Virus record (IMG/VR): IMGVR_UViG_3300030099_002696
Coordinates: 1 to 42,232 of that record
DNA length: 42,232 nucleotides
DNA from: a virus
Strand: one strand, 5' to 3'
Shown: positions 30,411-37,662 of the stretch, piece by piece
How the letters are laid out: each line of letters starts with the position of its first letter
Numbering within the stretch: the first letter of the stretch is position 1
The notes under the pieces: generated by a model
The model's input: the letters and a program-made list of their open reading frames with translations, nothing else
Databases searched by the model: none
What the model was told of the DNA's origin: nothing
Position numbers and translations under genes: made by a program

Positions 30411-31174
30411 TATAGCTTCTCCCTTATCACTTCTAGTTTAGCTATAACATTAGTGATAGCGTCAGTGACATCTTGACGCTGCTTTTTGGTGCCGCATGAC
30501 TCTTTTTCTACATACTTCTCTAACAACGTATTATAGTTAGTCTGCGTATTGTTAAGAGCACGCACAAGAGTATCGATACTCTGATTTGCTCCGGCTGCTG
30601 ACATGTTCGATGAGCCTTTCTTTTTCTCATTATTATTCCGCCATACTTTCGAAAGTGTGACACTCGATACGTTGCCGGTCTTATTTCTGGCGCGTGTTTT
30701 GGCTTCTTTGCCTTTATTGCCATCGTCTGGATCACCCCATGCCATTTGTCGCGCAATACCTTGCTTACGCGTATTCCATTGCATGCTGACAGACTTGGCG
30801 TCTAGCAATTTCTTATGATGGTCACCCAGCTCAATCGCAGCGGCTTTGTTTCTATTCCAATCTTCCTCTACAGTGCCGCGTGCCTTTTCTTTTGTGGCAT
30901 TGCTAGCGTTAGCAGCGACAAATAATGAAGACCATTTATCCCAGAAAGTATCAAACTTAGACGTAGCAGCAGCGTCTACAATAGGAAACATGTACAGACC
31001 GTTAGCGTCTAATACTCTCCCTATTTCCTTTTGTGCTTTTGCTGCGTCTGCCTTGTTTGATACTTCTTTCTTTAATACTTCATCCTGTACACCTAACGCA
31101 GCGCGAACCGCTTTAGGTAATTTATCTTCTTGCATGGTTACTGATTTTTTCTTAGTCATAATATTTGTACTCAT
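30410..31174 (-). CDS. Hypothetical early protein, 254 aa
   Basis: This is the first sizeable gene of the leftward strand. It is basic, rich in Lys, Ala, Asn and Gln, with little predicted hydrophobic core. A helical central part (KFDTFWDKWSSLFVAANAS) is followed by a basic linker (KTRARNKTGNVSSVTLSKVW) and a C-terminal coiled coil (VTDAITNVIAKLEVIREKL). I recognise no domain. It may bind DNA or RNA. No Shine-Dalgarno sequence precedes either ATG (31174 or 31159), and the start overlaps the end of a 17-codon frame that crosses palindrome copy 5. It is the natural candidate for an immediate-early host-takeover protein, judged by position only. Confidence 0.75.
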   Translation of the reverse strand: MSTNIMTKKKSVTMQEDKLPKAVRAALGVQDEVLKKEVSNKADAAKAQKEIGRVLDANGLYMFPIVDAAATSKFDTFWDKWSSLFVAANASNATKEKARGTVEEDWNRNKAAAIELGDHHKKLLDAKSVSMQWNTRKQGIARQMAWGDPDDGNKGKEAKTRARNKTGNVSSVTLSKVWRNNNEKKKGSSNMSAAGANQSIDTLVRALNNTQTNYNTLLEKYVEKESCGTKKQRQDVTDAITNVIAKLEVIREKL

Positions 31175-31184
31175 TAGTTAATTA

Positions 31185-31206
31185 GCATGTAGTTTTCACT
31201 ACATGC
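31185..31206. repeat. Dispersed 22-bp palindrome, copy 5
   Basis: A full-length copy (GCATGTAGT, TTTC, ACTACATGC on the plus strand) 10 bp before the first leftward gene and about 130 bp downstream of the likely leftward promoter, so it would be in the 5' leader of the early transcript. Confidence 0.9.
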
Positions 31207-31335
31207 TCGACGCGCGAGTAATGCCATGCGGCACCATTAAAAACAAAAGGGGCCGCGTAACACTTTATAGCTCGCAATGAATTAGCGCGCAAAGGAATCG
31301 CGCGCGGGCCGAAGTGAAACTCTCGACTTACATAT

Positions 31336-31344
31336 ACTATAGCA
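31336..31344 (-). promoter_or_regulatory. Candidate leftward early promoter (extended -10)
   Basis: TGCTATAGT on the minus strand is an extended -10 element (TGn plus TATAGT, one mismatch). The only -35-like sequence, TTGCTG, is 19 bases upstream, a little far. It faces the first leftward gene, with a leader of about 155 bases. Confidence 0.5.
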
Positions 31345-31453
31345 TTGATTTTGAATTATGCAGCAAAAAAGGGTACCGGCCCCCTATCTACCACTCTATT
31401 TGGGCCACGCGCGCGACTATATACATAGTAATCTGCACAAACAATGACCCAAC

Positions 31454-31481
31454 TTGACAAACTCAAGCACTAAACTCTAAT
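31454..31481 (+). promoter_or_regulatory. Sigma70-type rightward promoter for packaging/head operon
   Basis: A perfect TTGACA (31454-31459) is followed after 16 bases by TCTAAT (31476-31481), one mismatch from consensus. It points at the terminase genes, with no other gene between. The 10-bp tandem repeats begin about 30 bp past the predicted start. Confidence 0.7.
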
Positions 31482-31515
31482 TAAATCAATGACTTAGCTT
31501 GGTCGCAAGACGTAC

Positions 31516-31555
31516 CTCAACACATCTCAACACATCTCAACACATCTCAACACTT
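31516..31555. repeat. Tandem 10-bp repeat, 4 units
   Basis: CTCAACACAT occurs at 31516, 31526 and 31536 and as CTCAACACTT at 31546. A further CTCAACACAG lies at 31607. The 10-bp period places each unit on the same face of the helix. Just upstream of the terminase genes, it could bind small terminase or a regulator. The rest of 31207-31740 holds CGCGCG-rich palindromic patches and the two promoters, with no convincing gene. Confidence 0.85.
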
Positions 31556-31740
31556 CTTGACCCCACCCCCTATTTTTTGTAGCCACATGGCTCGCACCCT
31601 ACCCCCCTCAACACAGGAAACACCCCCCTTTGGAGTCCCGTAAGGTGGTAACGGAAATAATTATTTGGATTACCATGCACCTGTTGCCAGTACGTAACTA
31701 TATGTTAAACTTCGCAAAATTCTGCCCCGGATGCCTGTAC

Positions 31741-32352
31741 ATGGCTGTTGTACAAGTAGAACCCACCAAAGACCATCCGATTCCTTATGATTTATCAGAG
31801 GAGAAACCCGCGACTCTGCTCGAAGAGATGGCGGTAGCGGGCAATACAGCGGAGCTACAGGAGTCACTGGGTGCAGCGTTAGATGTTACCGAAGGTGACG
31901 TTGAGCGTGAAAAAGAGCTTCTGAAGGCAGTTGCCGAAGCCAAAAAACCCTCTAATCTCACTAATCAGACCACTGCGTTTGCAGCCGCAGCCTTTCTGCG
32001 TACATATGGGGCGCATTTAGCTATGGACGCAGCCGAGGCTAGATCGGCCATAACGCACAAACTTATGGAAATAGCTGACTGCGGCGACCCGCGATACGAG
32101 TTGAAAGCACTGGAATTGCTGGGTAAACACAGTGATATAGGCATTTTCACTGAACGTAGCGAAGTCACCATCAACTACAAGAACCCCGAAGATCTAGAAA
32201 AAGCGATCAAAGACCGGGTTAAAAACCTGCTTAATGCCACGGTGGTAGATGTAACACCGGCAGGAGCTACTTCAGAAGAAGAGTTAGACGCTATGCTAGG
32301 TGTAGCAGAACTGGACATTGACAAGGATGACGATACAGACATCGCCCTTTGA
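31741..32352 (+). CDS. terS: Putative terminase small subunit, about 203 aa
   Basis: It lies immediately upstream of, and overlaps, the large terminase gene. The core (residues about 75-165) is helical, with FLRTYGAHLAMDAAEARS and KALELLGKHSDIGIFTERS, a pattern I associate with small-terminase proteins of marine phages. The C-terminus is acidic. The small subunit recognises the packaging site and feeds DNA to the large subunit. The tandem repeats just upstream could be that site. The start is uncertain: ATG 31741 gives a natural-looking N-terminus but has no clear ribosome site, and in-frame ATGs at 31702 and 31675 are no better. The assignment rests mainly on position. Confidence 0.7.
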   Translation: MAVVQVEPTKDHPIPYDLSEEKPATLLEEMAVAGNTAELQESLGAALDVTEGDVEREKELLKAVAEAKKPSNLTNQTTAFAAAAFLRTYGAHLAMDAAEARSAITHKLMEIADCGDPRYELKALELLGKHSDIGIFTERSEVTINYKNPEDLEKAIKDRVKNLLNATVVDVTPAGATSEEELDAMLGVAELDIDKDDDTDIAL

Positions 32353-33862
32353 CAATATTACGCTTAGTGATATACCCAAAGTATTACCACTACTCTCGCA
32401 GGCAGAGCAGGAGAAGCTGCTGGCAGAATTAAAAGTTCTGGAAAAACTTAAAAAACAGCGCAAAGCCCAGACTAGGTTCTTAGATTTTACTAAACAGATG
32501 TGGCCCACGTTTATAAGCGGGCGGCACCATGCGAGGATGGCTGAAGCGTTTGAGCGGGTGGCCCGGGGTGAGTGTAAACGGCTTATTGTGAATATGCCGC
32601 CTCGTCATACCAAGTCTGAGTTTGCCAGTTATCTCTTGCCAGCTTGGTTTTTGGGACAATTTCCGCACAAAAAGGTTATTCAAACGTCCCACACCGCAGA
32701 ACTTGCGGTTGGTTTTGGTCGAAAAGTAAGAAATTTAGTAGACAAAGAGGAATATCACGAGATATTTCCTGATCTGCACCTGTCTTCGGACAGTAAAGCG
32801 GCAGGAAGATGGAACACAAGCAAGGGTGGAGACTACTTTGCGATAGGTGTCGGGGGTGCGGTTACTGGAAAAGGCGCAGATTTGCTCATTATTGACGATC
32901 CGCACTCGGAACAGGAGGCTGCACTAGCTGAAATAAACCCGGATATTTACGACAAGACCTACGAGTGGTACACATCCGGGCCTCGGCAGCGTTTACAACC
33001 CGGCGGGGCCATCGTTATTGTAATGACTCGCTGGAGTTTGCGTGATTTAACGGCAAAAGTGCTCAGAGCAAGTGCTCAAAGAGGCGGTGATGAGTGGGAA
33101 GTTATTGAATTTCCGGCTATTATGCCGTCTGGCAACCCGTTATGGCCGGAATTTTGGTCAAAAGATGAGCTTGGGGCGCTAAAAGAGGAACTTCCCAACG
33201 CAAAATGGATGGCTCAGTACCAACAGGAGCCAACCGCAGAGACATCAGCCATCGTCAAGCGCGAATGGTGGCGTACATGGGAGAAAGAGCAGCCTCCACC
33301 GTGTGATTTTTTGCTAATGGCGTGGGATACGGCGTTTGAAAAGACAAATCGGGCGGATTACTCGGCCTGTACAACGTGGGGAGTGTTCTATACGCCGGAT
33401 GAAGACGGTGTGGAGCAGGCAAATATCATACTTCTCAACGCATTTAGGGATAGAATGGAGTTTCCCACGTTAAAACGTGTGGCGGTGGAGGAATATGATG
33501 AGTGGCAACCCGATACACTCATTGTAGAGAAGAAAGCATCGGGCGCACCGCTGATATACGAGATGCGGGCTATGGGTATACCAGTGCAGGAGTTTACTCC
33601 GACCAAGGGCAACGACAAGATTACGCGATTGAACGCGGTATCTGACTTATTCGCCTCCGGTATGGTCTGGGCGCCCAACACTAGCTGGGCAGAGGCGGTG
33701 ATTGACGAGGTTGCGGCGTTCCCAGCGGGGGAGCATGATGATTATGTGGACTCTGTATCGCTGGCACTGATGAGATACAGAAAAGGCGGCTTTGTAAGAT
33801 TGCCATCGGATGAAGAAGACGAAGTGCAATACTTCAAGCAACGTAAAGGCGGGTACTACTAA
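32327..33862 (+). CDS. terL: Terminase large subunit, about 511 aa
   Basis: The packaging ATPase-nuclease shows a Walker A variant, MPPRHTKSE (residues about 90-98), Walker B LLIIDDPH with Asp190-Asp191, and coupling-region TRWS. The C-terminal RNase H-like nuclease has AWDTAFE, VEKKASG and EHDDYVDS as its acidic sites. Both halves appear intact. It pumps DNA into the prohead through the portal and cuts it. ATG 32327 is the likely start. A TTG nine bases earlier is in frame but less likely. It overlaps the small subunit's end by 26 bases and its stop overlaps the next start by one base. Confidence 0.95.
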   Translation: MTIQTSPFDNITLSDIPKVLPLLSQAEQEKLLAELKVLEKLKKQRKAQTRFLDFTKQMWPTFISGRHHARMAEAFERVARGECKRLIVNMPPRHTKSEFASYLLPAWFLGQFPHKKVIQTSHTAELAVGFGRKVRNLVDKEEYHEIFPDLHLSSDSKAAGRWNTSKGGDYFAIGVGGAVTGKGADLLIIDDPHSEQEAALAEINPDIYDKTYEWYTSGPRQRLQPGGAIVIVMTRWSLRDLTAKVLRASAQRGGDEWEVIEFPAIMPSGNPLWPEFWSKDELGALKEELPNAKWMAQYQQEPTAETSAIVKREWWRTWEKEQPPPCDFLLMAWDTAFEKTNRADYSACTTWGVFYTPDEDGVEQANIILLNAFRDRMEFPTLKRVAVEEYDEWQPDTLIVEKKASGAPLIYEMRAMGIPVQEFTPTKGNDKITRLNAVSDLFASGMVWAPNTSWAEAVIDEVAAFPAGEHDDYVDSVSLALMRYRKGGFVRLPSDEEDEVQYFKQRKGGYY

Positions 33863-34683
33863 TGGCTGAAAAAAATGTATTTACCGAGCTACAAAGGCGA
33901 AAAGACGAGTACGACAATCTCCCAAAAGAAATGCGTGATTTTTTATTTACGCTGACTCCAGAAGAATTGGACGAATTTGACGCATCCATGAAGATGATGG
34001 ATCAGGAGAACATTGTTGAAATTCAGCGGCAGCTTCCTGAAGAGCTTAGATTTGGCGGTGATTACGGATTACTTAGTGCGTTAGGCTATTACGGTGATGA
34101 TCCTGAAGATCCTGCGGATATAAAAAATTATTACACTCCTGAAGGGGGGCTAGCTAGTATAGTTGGGGAGTATATGCGCCCAGAGAACCCAAACCTGTAT
34201 ATTGCAGACAAGTCTCCTAACGCAAGGTTTTTAGATGAGGTTGATCTCCCAAGAAAAGGTAAAGATGTAGCTGTATTTGCTGGCTCTTTAGGTAGTCCAT
34301 CAAGCCCTTTAGAACGTCGATATATGTCTAAAGAAGGGTATTCGACGGATAAAGATACAGATTCGTATGCAAGAACAGTAGCGCACGAATTACAACATGC
34401 AGGTCTTGACAGCCCGGTTGTTCGCAGGTTTTTAGAGGAACAGGGCAAAAATCCACTTATGTCAGTCTATGACCAACACAGGCTTATTGATGCTGCTAAT
34501 CGTCCAGATGCGCCATTATCTAAGTACGATATTCCACGATACGAAAATTTTATCGAAGACCTTACGGAATTTATAACTCCTGAAATAGCAGAGGAGTACG
34601 GGATTAGGCTACCTATCCGGTCTCTTCCTCCTGAAGAACCATCAACCATAGACAAAATCATAGATTTTATAAGAGGCAGGTAA
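33862..34683 (+). CDS. Zincin-like protein between terminase and portal, 273 aa
   Basis: Residues 171-184 read TVAHELQHAGLDSP, an HExxH zinc-protease motif (His175, Glu176, His179) with following Ala-Gly, as in many metallopeptidases. A third ligand may be an Asp or Glu in NFIEDLTEFITPE. The N-terminal 60 residues are helical and acidic (TPEELDEFDASMKMMDQENI). There is no signal peptide or transmembrane segment. Head-maturation proteases commonly sit between portal and capsid genes, and none of the usual serine type is visible here, so this could supply that function. It could instead be a polyvalent-type injected protease. Its start overlaps the TerL stop by one base, so it belongs to the packaging operon. 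Confidence 0.8.
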   Translation: MAEKNVFTELQRRKDEYDNLPKEMRDFLFTLTPEELDEFDASMKMMDQENIVEIQRQLPEELRFGGDYGLLSALGYYGDDPEDPADIKNYYTPEGGLASIVGEYMRPENPNLYIADKSPNARFLDEVDLPRKGKDVAVFAGSLGSPSSPLERRYMSKEGYSTDKDTDSYARTVAHELQHAGLDSPVVRRFLEEQGKNPLMSVYDQHRLIDAANRPDAPLSKYDIPRYENFIEDLTEFITPEIAEEYGIRLPIRSLPPEEPSTIDKIIDFIRGR

Positions 34684-34688
34684 GACCG

Positions 34689-37043
34689 ATGGCAGAATTA
34701 GAACTTGATATTGTCAACCCTGATATGGTGACACTGGACGATGGTAGCGTTGAAATTACTCTAGTCCCCGAAGAGGGACTTGAAGAAACTGCGGGTGCGC
34801 CGTTTGATGCGAACCTTGCGGAATATCTGGATGAAGGCGCTCTTACAGAGATATCGTCAGAGCTTACAGGTCATGTGGAGTCTGATACATCTAGTCGCAA
34901 AGAATGGGCAGATACATTTGTCAAAGGTCTAGATGTTCTTGGATTTAAATACGAAGAGCGCGTTGAGCCGTGGGAAGATGCTTGCGGTGTATATTCTAAC
35001 GTACTAGCTGAAGCAGCCATCCGTTTTCAAGCGGAAGCTATGAGTGAAACCTTTCCCGCCGCTGGCCCTGTCAAGACCAAGATACTAGGAGAAGTAACCA
35101 AAGAGAAAGAAGATGCTGCCCTTCGAGTTCGGACAGATATGAACTATGAACTCACGGATGTCATGGTTGAGTATCGTCCCGAACATGAACGGTTACTTTA
35201 TTCTCTTGGTCTTGCAGGGTCAGCTTTTAAAAAGGTCTACTATGACCCTAACCTCGGCAGACAGGTGGCTATGTACATTCCTGCCGAGGATGTCATCGTT
35301 CCTTACGGTGCGTCTAACATAGAGTCAGCGGAGCGTGTTACTCATGTAATGCGTAAAACTAAGAACGAGCTAGTTAAATTACAGGCTGCTGGCTTTTACA
35401 GAGAAGAGGAGTTAGGCGAACCTGTCTCTTATCACACCGATATAGAAGAGAAAAAAGCAGAGGAAGGGGGGTACACCCTCAACGCTGATGACCGTTATAC
35501 GGTCTTAGAAGTCCACGCAGACCTTATTATTGACGATGTAGATCAGGAAGACAGGGATTTACAGATAGCAAAACCCTATGTGGTTACTATTGAACAAGGT
35601 TCTGGCAAAGTTCTAGCGATTCGCCGTAACTGGAACCCCGACGATCCTCTGATGCTCAAGCGTCAACATTTTGTTCACTATGCCTATGTTCCGGGTTTTG
35701 GCTTCTACGGTCTTGGTCTGATTCATATTATTGGTGGATATGCTAGAGCAGGTACATCCATCATTCGTCAATTAGTTGACGCAGGCACGCTAGCTAACTT
35801 GCCGGGAGGCTTAAAGTCCCGTGGACTGCGGGTTAAAGGAGATGACACTCCCATCGGTCCCGGTGAGTTCCGTGATGTAGATGTGCCGTCCGGGTCTATC
35901 CGCGACAATATAATGACGCTCCCCTACACCGAGCCTAGTCAGACACTTCTTGCATTATTAAAGCAGATAACCGAAGAAGGCCGTAGGTTGGGCGCAATCA
36001 GTGATATGAACATCTCTGATATGAGCGCAAATGCGCCGGTAGGTACAACTCTCGCTTTGCTAGAGCGTACGCTCAAGCCAATGGCTGCGGTACAAGCCCG
36101 TGTTCATTATTCTATGAAGCAGGAGTTCAAACTACTCAGAGCGATTATTGCGGAGTATGCTCCTGAAGAATACATGTATATGCCAGATCGTGCCGAACCC
36201 CGTGCGCGGCAGGCTGATTACGCGACTACAGAAGTTATTCCGGTCAGCGATCCTAACAGTAGCACGATGGCGCAAAGGGTCGTGCAGTACCAAGCTGTCA
36301 TACAACTGGCGCAAAGCGCACCTCAAATATACGACTTGCCTCAGTTACATCGCCAAATGATTGAGGTTTTGGGTATTAAGAACGCAGATAAACTTGTGCC
36401 TACTAAGGATGATATTAAACCACTTGATCCTGTAAGTGAGAACATGGCGTTCTTGGTGGGTAAGCCAGTAAAAGCCTTTATATATCAGGACCACGAAGCG
36501 CATATAGCTGTGCATGAGGCTTTCCTGCAAGATCCGCAAATCATGGCATTTATAGGTCAGAATCCCGCCGCACAACAGATAGTCGCTGCTATTAAGGCGC
36601 ATATTGGTGAGCACATGGCCTTCCTGTACAGGAAGCAGATCGAAGAAAGACTTGGCGCTCCCCTTCCAGAAATGGGCGAAGAGATGCCAGAACGCATTGA
36701 AGCAAGCCTGTCTAGGCTGATGAGCCAAGCTGCAATAGAAGTTTCTAAGCAAAAACAAGCAGTTGCCGCACAGCAGCAAGCTCAAGCTCAAATGCAAGAT
36801 CCTGTATTCCAGCAAAAACAGGCAGAGTTGCAGCTTAAAGCGGCTGAACAACAGCGGAAAGCACAGAAAGATCAGGCAGACACTGCCTTAGATGCTGCGC
36901 GTTTGCAGCTTGACAAAGAAAAGGCGGATAATACTGCTGCCACAGAAGCAGCACGTATTGCTGCTCAGACGGATCAAGCTAACGCAAGGCAAGATTTAGA
37001 TGAGGCTAAAGCCATACTAGACCTTGCTAAGAACAGGAACTAA
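34689..37043 (+). CDS. Portal (head-tail connector) protein, 784 aa
   Basis: Position after terminase, length, and internal features fit a large podovirus-type portal. An N-terminal acidic arm is followed by a core with VEPWEDACGVYSNVLAEAAI, YVPGFGFYGLGLIH and ISDMNISDMSANAPVGTT, segments I know from marine phage portals. The C-terminal 110 residues are a Gln/Ala/Lys-rich coiled coil (KQKQAVAAQQQAQAQMQ), resembling the barrel or crown helices that project into the capsid. A dodecameric ring at the packaging vertex is the expected form. The gene begins 5 bp after the zincin gene. Confidence 0.88.
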   Translation: MAELELDIVNPDMVTLDDGSVEITLVPEEGLEETAGAPFDANLAEYLDEGALTEISSELTGHVESDTSSRKEWADTFVKGLDVLGFKYEERVEPWEDACGVYSNVLAEAAIRFQAEAMSETFPAAGPVKTKILGEVTKEKEDAALRVRTDMNYELTDVMVEYRPEHERLLYSLGLAGSAFKKVYYDPNLGRQVAMYIPAEDVIVPYGASNIESAERVTHVMRKTKNELVKLQAAGFYREEELGEPVSYHTDIEEKKAEEGGYTLNADDRYTVLEVHADLIIDDVDQEDRDLQIAKPYVVTIEQGSGKVLAIRRNWNPDDPLMLKRQHFVHYAYVPGFGFYGLGLIHIIGGYARAGTSIIRQLVDAGTLANLPGGLKSRGLRVKGDDTPIGPGEFRDVDVPSGSIRDNIMTLPYTEPSQTLLALLKQITEEGRRLGAISDMNISDMSANAPVGTTLALLERTLKPMAAVQARVHYSMKQEFKLLRAIIAEYAPEEYMYMPDRAEPRARQADYATTEVIPVSDPNSSTMAQRVVQYQAVIQLAQSAPQIYDLPQLHRQMIEVLGIKNADKLVPTKDDIKPLDPVSENMAFLVGKPVKAFIYQDHEAHIAVHEAFLQDPQIMAFIGQNPAAQQIVAAIKAHIGEHMAFLYRKQIEERLGAPLPEMGEEMPERIEASLSRLMSQAAIEVSKQKQAVAAQQQAQAQMQDPVFQQKQAELQLKAAEQQRKAQKDQADTALDAARLQLDKEKADNTAATEAARIAAQTDQANARQDLDEAKAILDLAKNRN

Positions 37044-37045
37044 GT

Positions 37046-37243
37046 ATGGCTCAAACTGTATTTGATGTGTTGGACAATAAACTTGTAGAAATACAGAAAC
37101 AGCAAGAAGCATTCCTTTCTGGTGGGGGAGCTAAGGACTACCCCGACTATATGGAATCGTGTGGGGTGATCCGAGGTCTAGCCGCTGCACGCCGTGAAAT
37201 TCAAGACCTTGCGCGTAACTATATGGATGATGTAGATGACTGA
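37046..37243 (+). CDS. Hypothetical small head-cluster protein, 65 aa
   Basis: Starting 2 bp after the portal stop and overlapping the co-chaperonin gene by 8 bases, this is a helical protein (VFDVLDNKLVEIQKQQEA, then GVIRGLAAARREIQDLARN) with an acidic end. The Asp-Tyr-Pro-Asp-Tyr turn in the middle suggests a helical hairpin. I associate such proteins with portal-adjacent genes in marine phages, but the function is unknown. Confidence 0.78.
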   Translation: MAQTVFDVLDNKLVEIQKQQEAFLSGGGAKDYPDYMESCGVIRGLAAARREIQDLARNYMDDVDD

Positions 37244-37652
37244 ACAAGCCCAACTAACCCCGCTTGAAACAAAGCGGCGCAAACAGATAGAGGCAAAGAA
37301 GGTCGCAGAAGTAATACTAGATAAGCATATTCCCATTCCTGTGGGCTACAGAGTGCTTGTACGTTTACCTTCTGTAGAGGATAAGTTTGAAGGAGGAATA
37401 GCTAAAGCAGCTTCCACAATCAGAGAAGAGTACATTTTGTCTATGGTGGGAGTTGTAACTGACATGGGTGAACAAGCCTATAAAGACGCAGAGCGATTTC
37501 CTGACGGCCCTTGGTGTAAAGAGGGTGATTACGTCATGTTTCGTGCAAATACAGGCACGAGATTTAAGGTTGGCAAAGAAGAGTACCGTCTGATGAATGA
37601 TGACTCTATTGAAGCCGTAATCAAAGACGTAAGCAGATTAACTCGCGCATGA
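37236..37652 (+). CDS. GroES-like co-chaperonin, 138 aa
   Basis: From residue 33 the sequence follows the Cpn10 plan. GYRVLVRLP...EGGI matches the first barrel strands of GroES, the next segment (KAASTIREEYILS) takes the place of the mobile loop, VGVVTDMG matches the following strand, and KEGDYVMFRANTGTRFKV with EYRLMNDDSIEAVIKD matches the C-terminal strands and the residues that bind the neighbour subunit. It is longer than bacterial GroES (about 97 residues) by an N-terminal helical arm. Phage co-chaperonins such as T4 gp31 replace GroES on host GroEL so that the capsid protein can fold in an adapted chamber. Its place between portal and scaffold/capsid genes fits that job. Confidence 0.85.
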   Translation: MTEQAQLTPLETKRRKQIEAKKVAEVILDKHIPIPVGYRVLVRLPSVEDKFEGGIAKAASTIREEYILSMVGVVTDMGEQAYKDAERFPDGPWCKEGDYVMFRANTGTRFKVGKEEYRLMNDDSIEAVIKDVSRLTRA

Positions 37653-37662
37653 GGACTAAAAC

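Noticed and set aside
31516-31555. Short CRISPR-like array
   Set aside because: The units are contiguous 10-bp repeats with no spacers and no cas genes. The Cas4-like nuclease at 18.4-19.1 kb lies in a replication operon.
31630-31740. N-terminal extension of the small terminase from a TTG start
   Set aside because: Composition is unlike the rest of the protein (many Ile, Trp, Cys), there is no ribosome site, and it lies in the control region.
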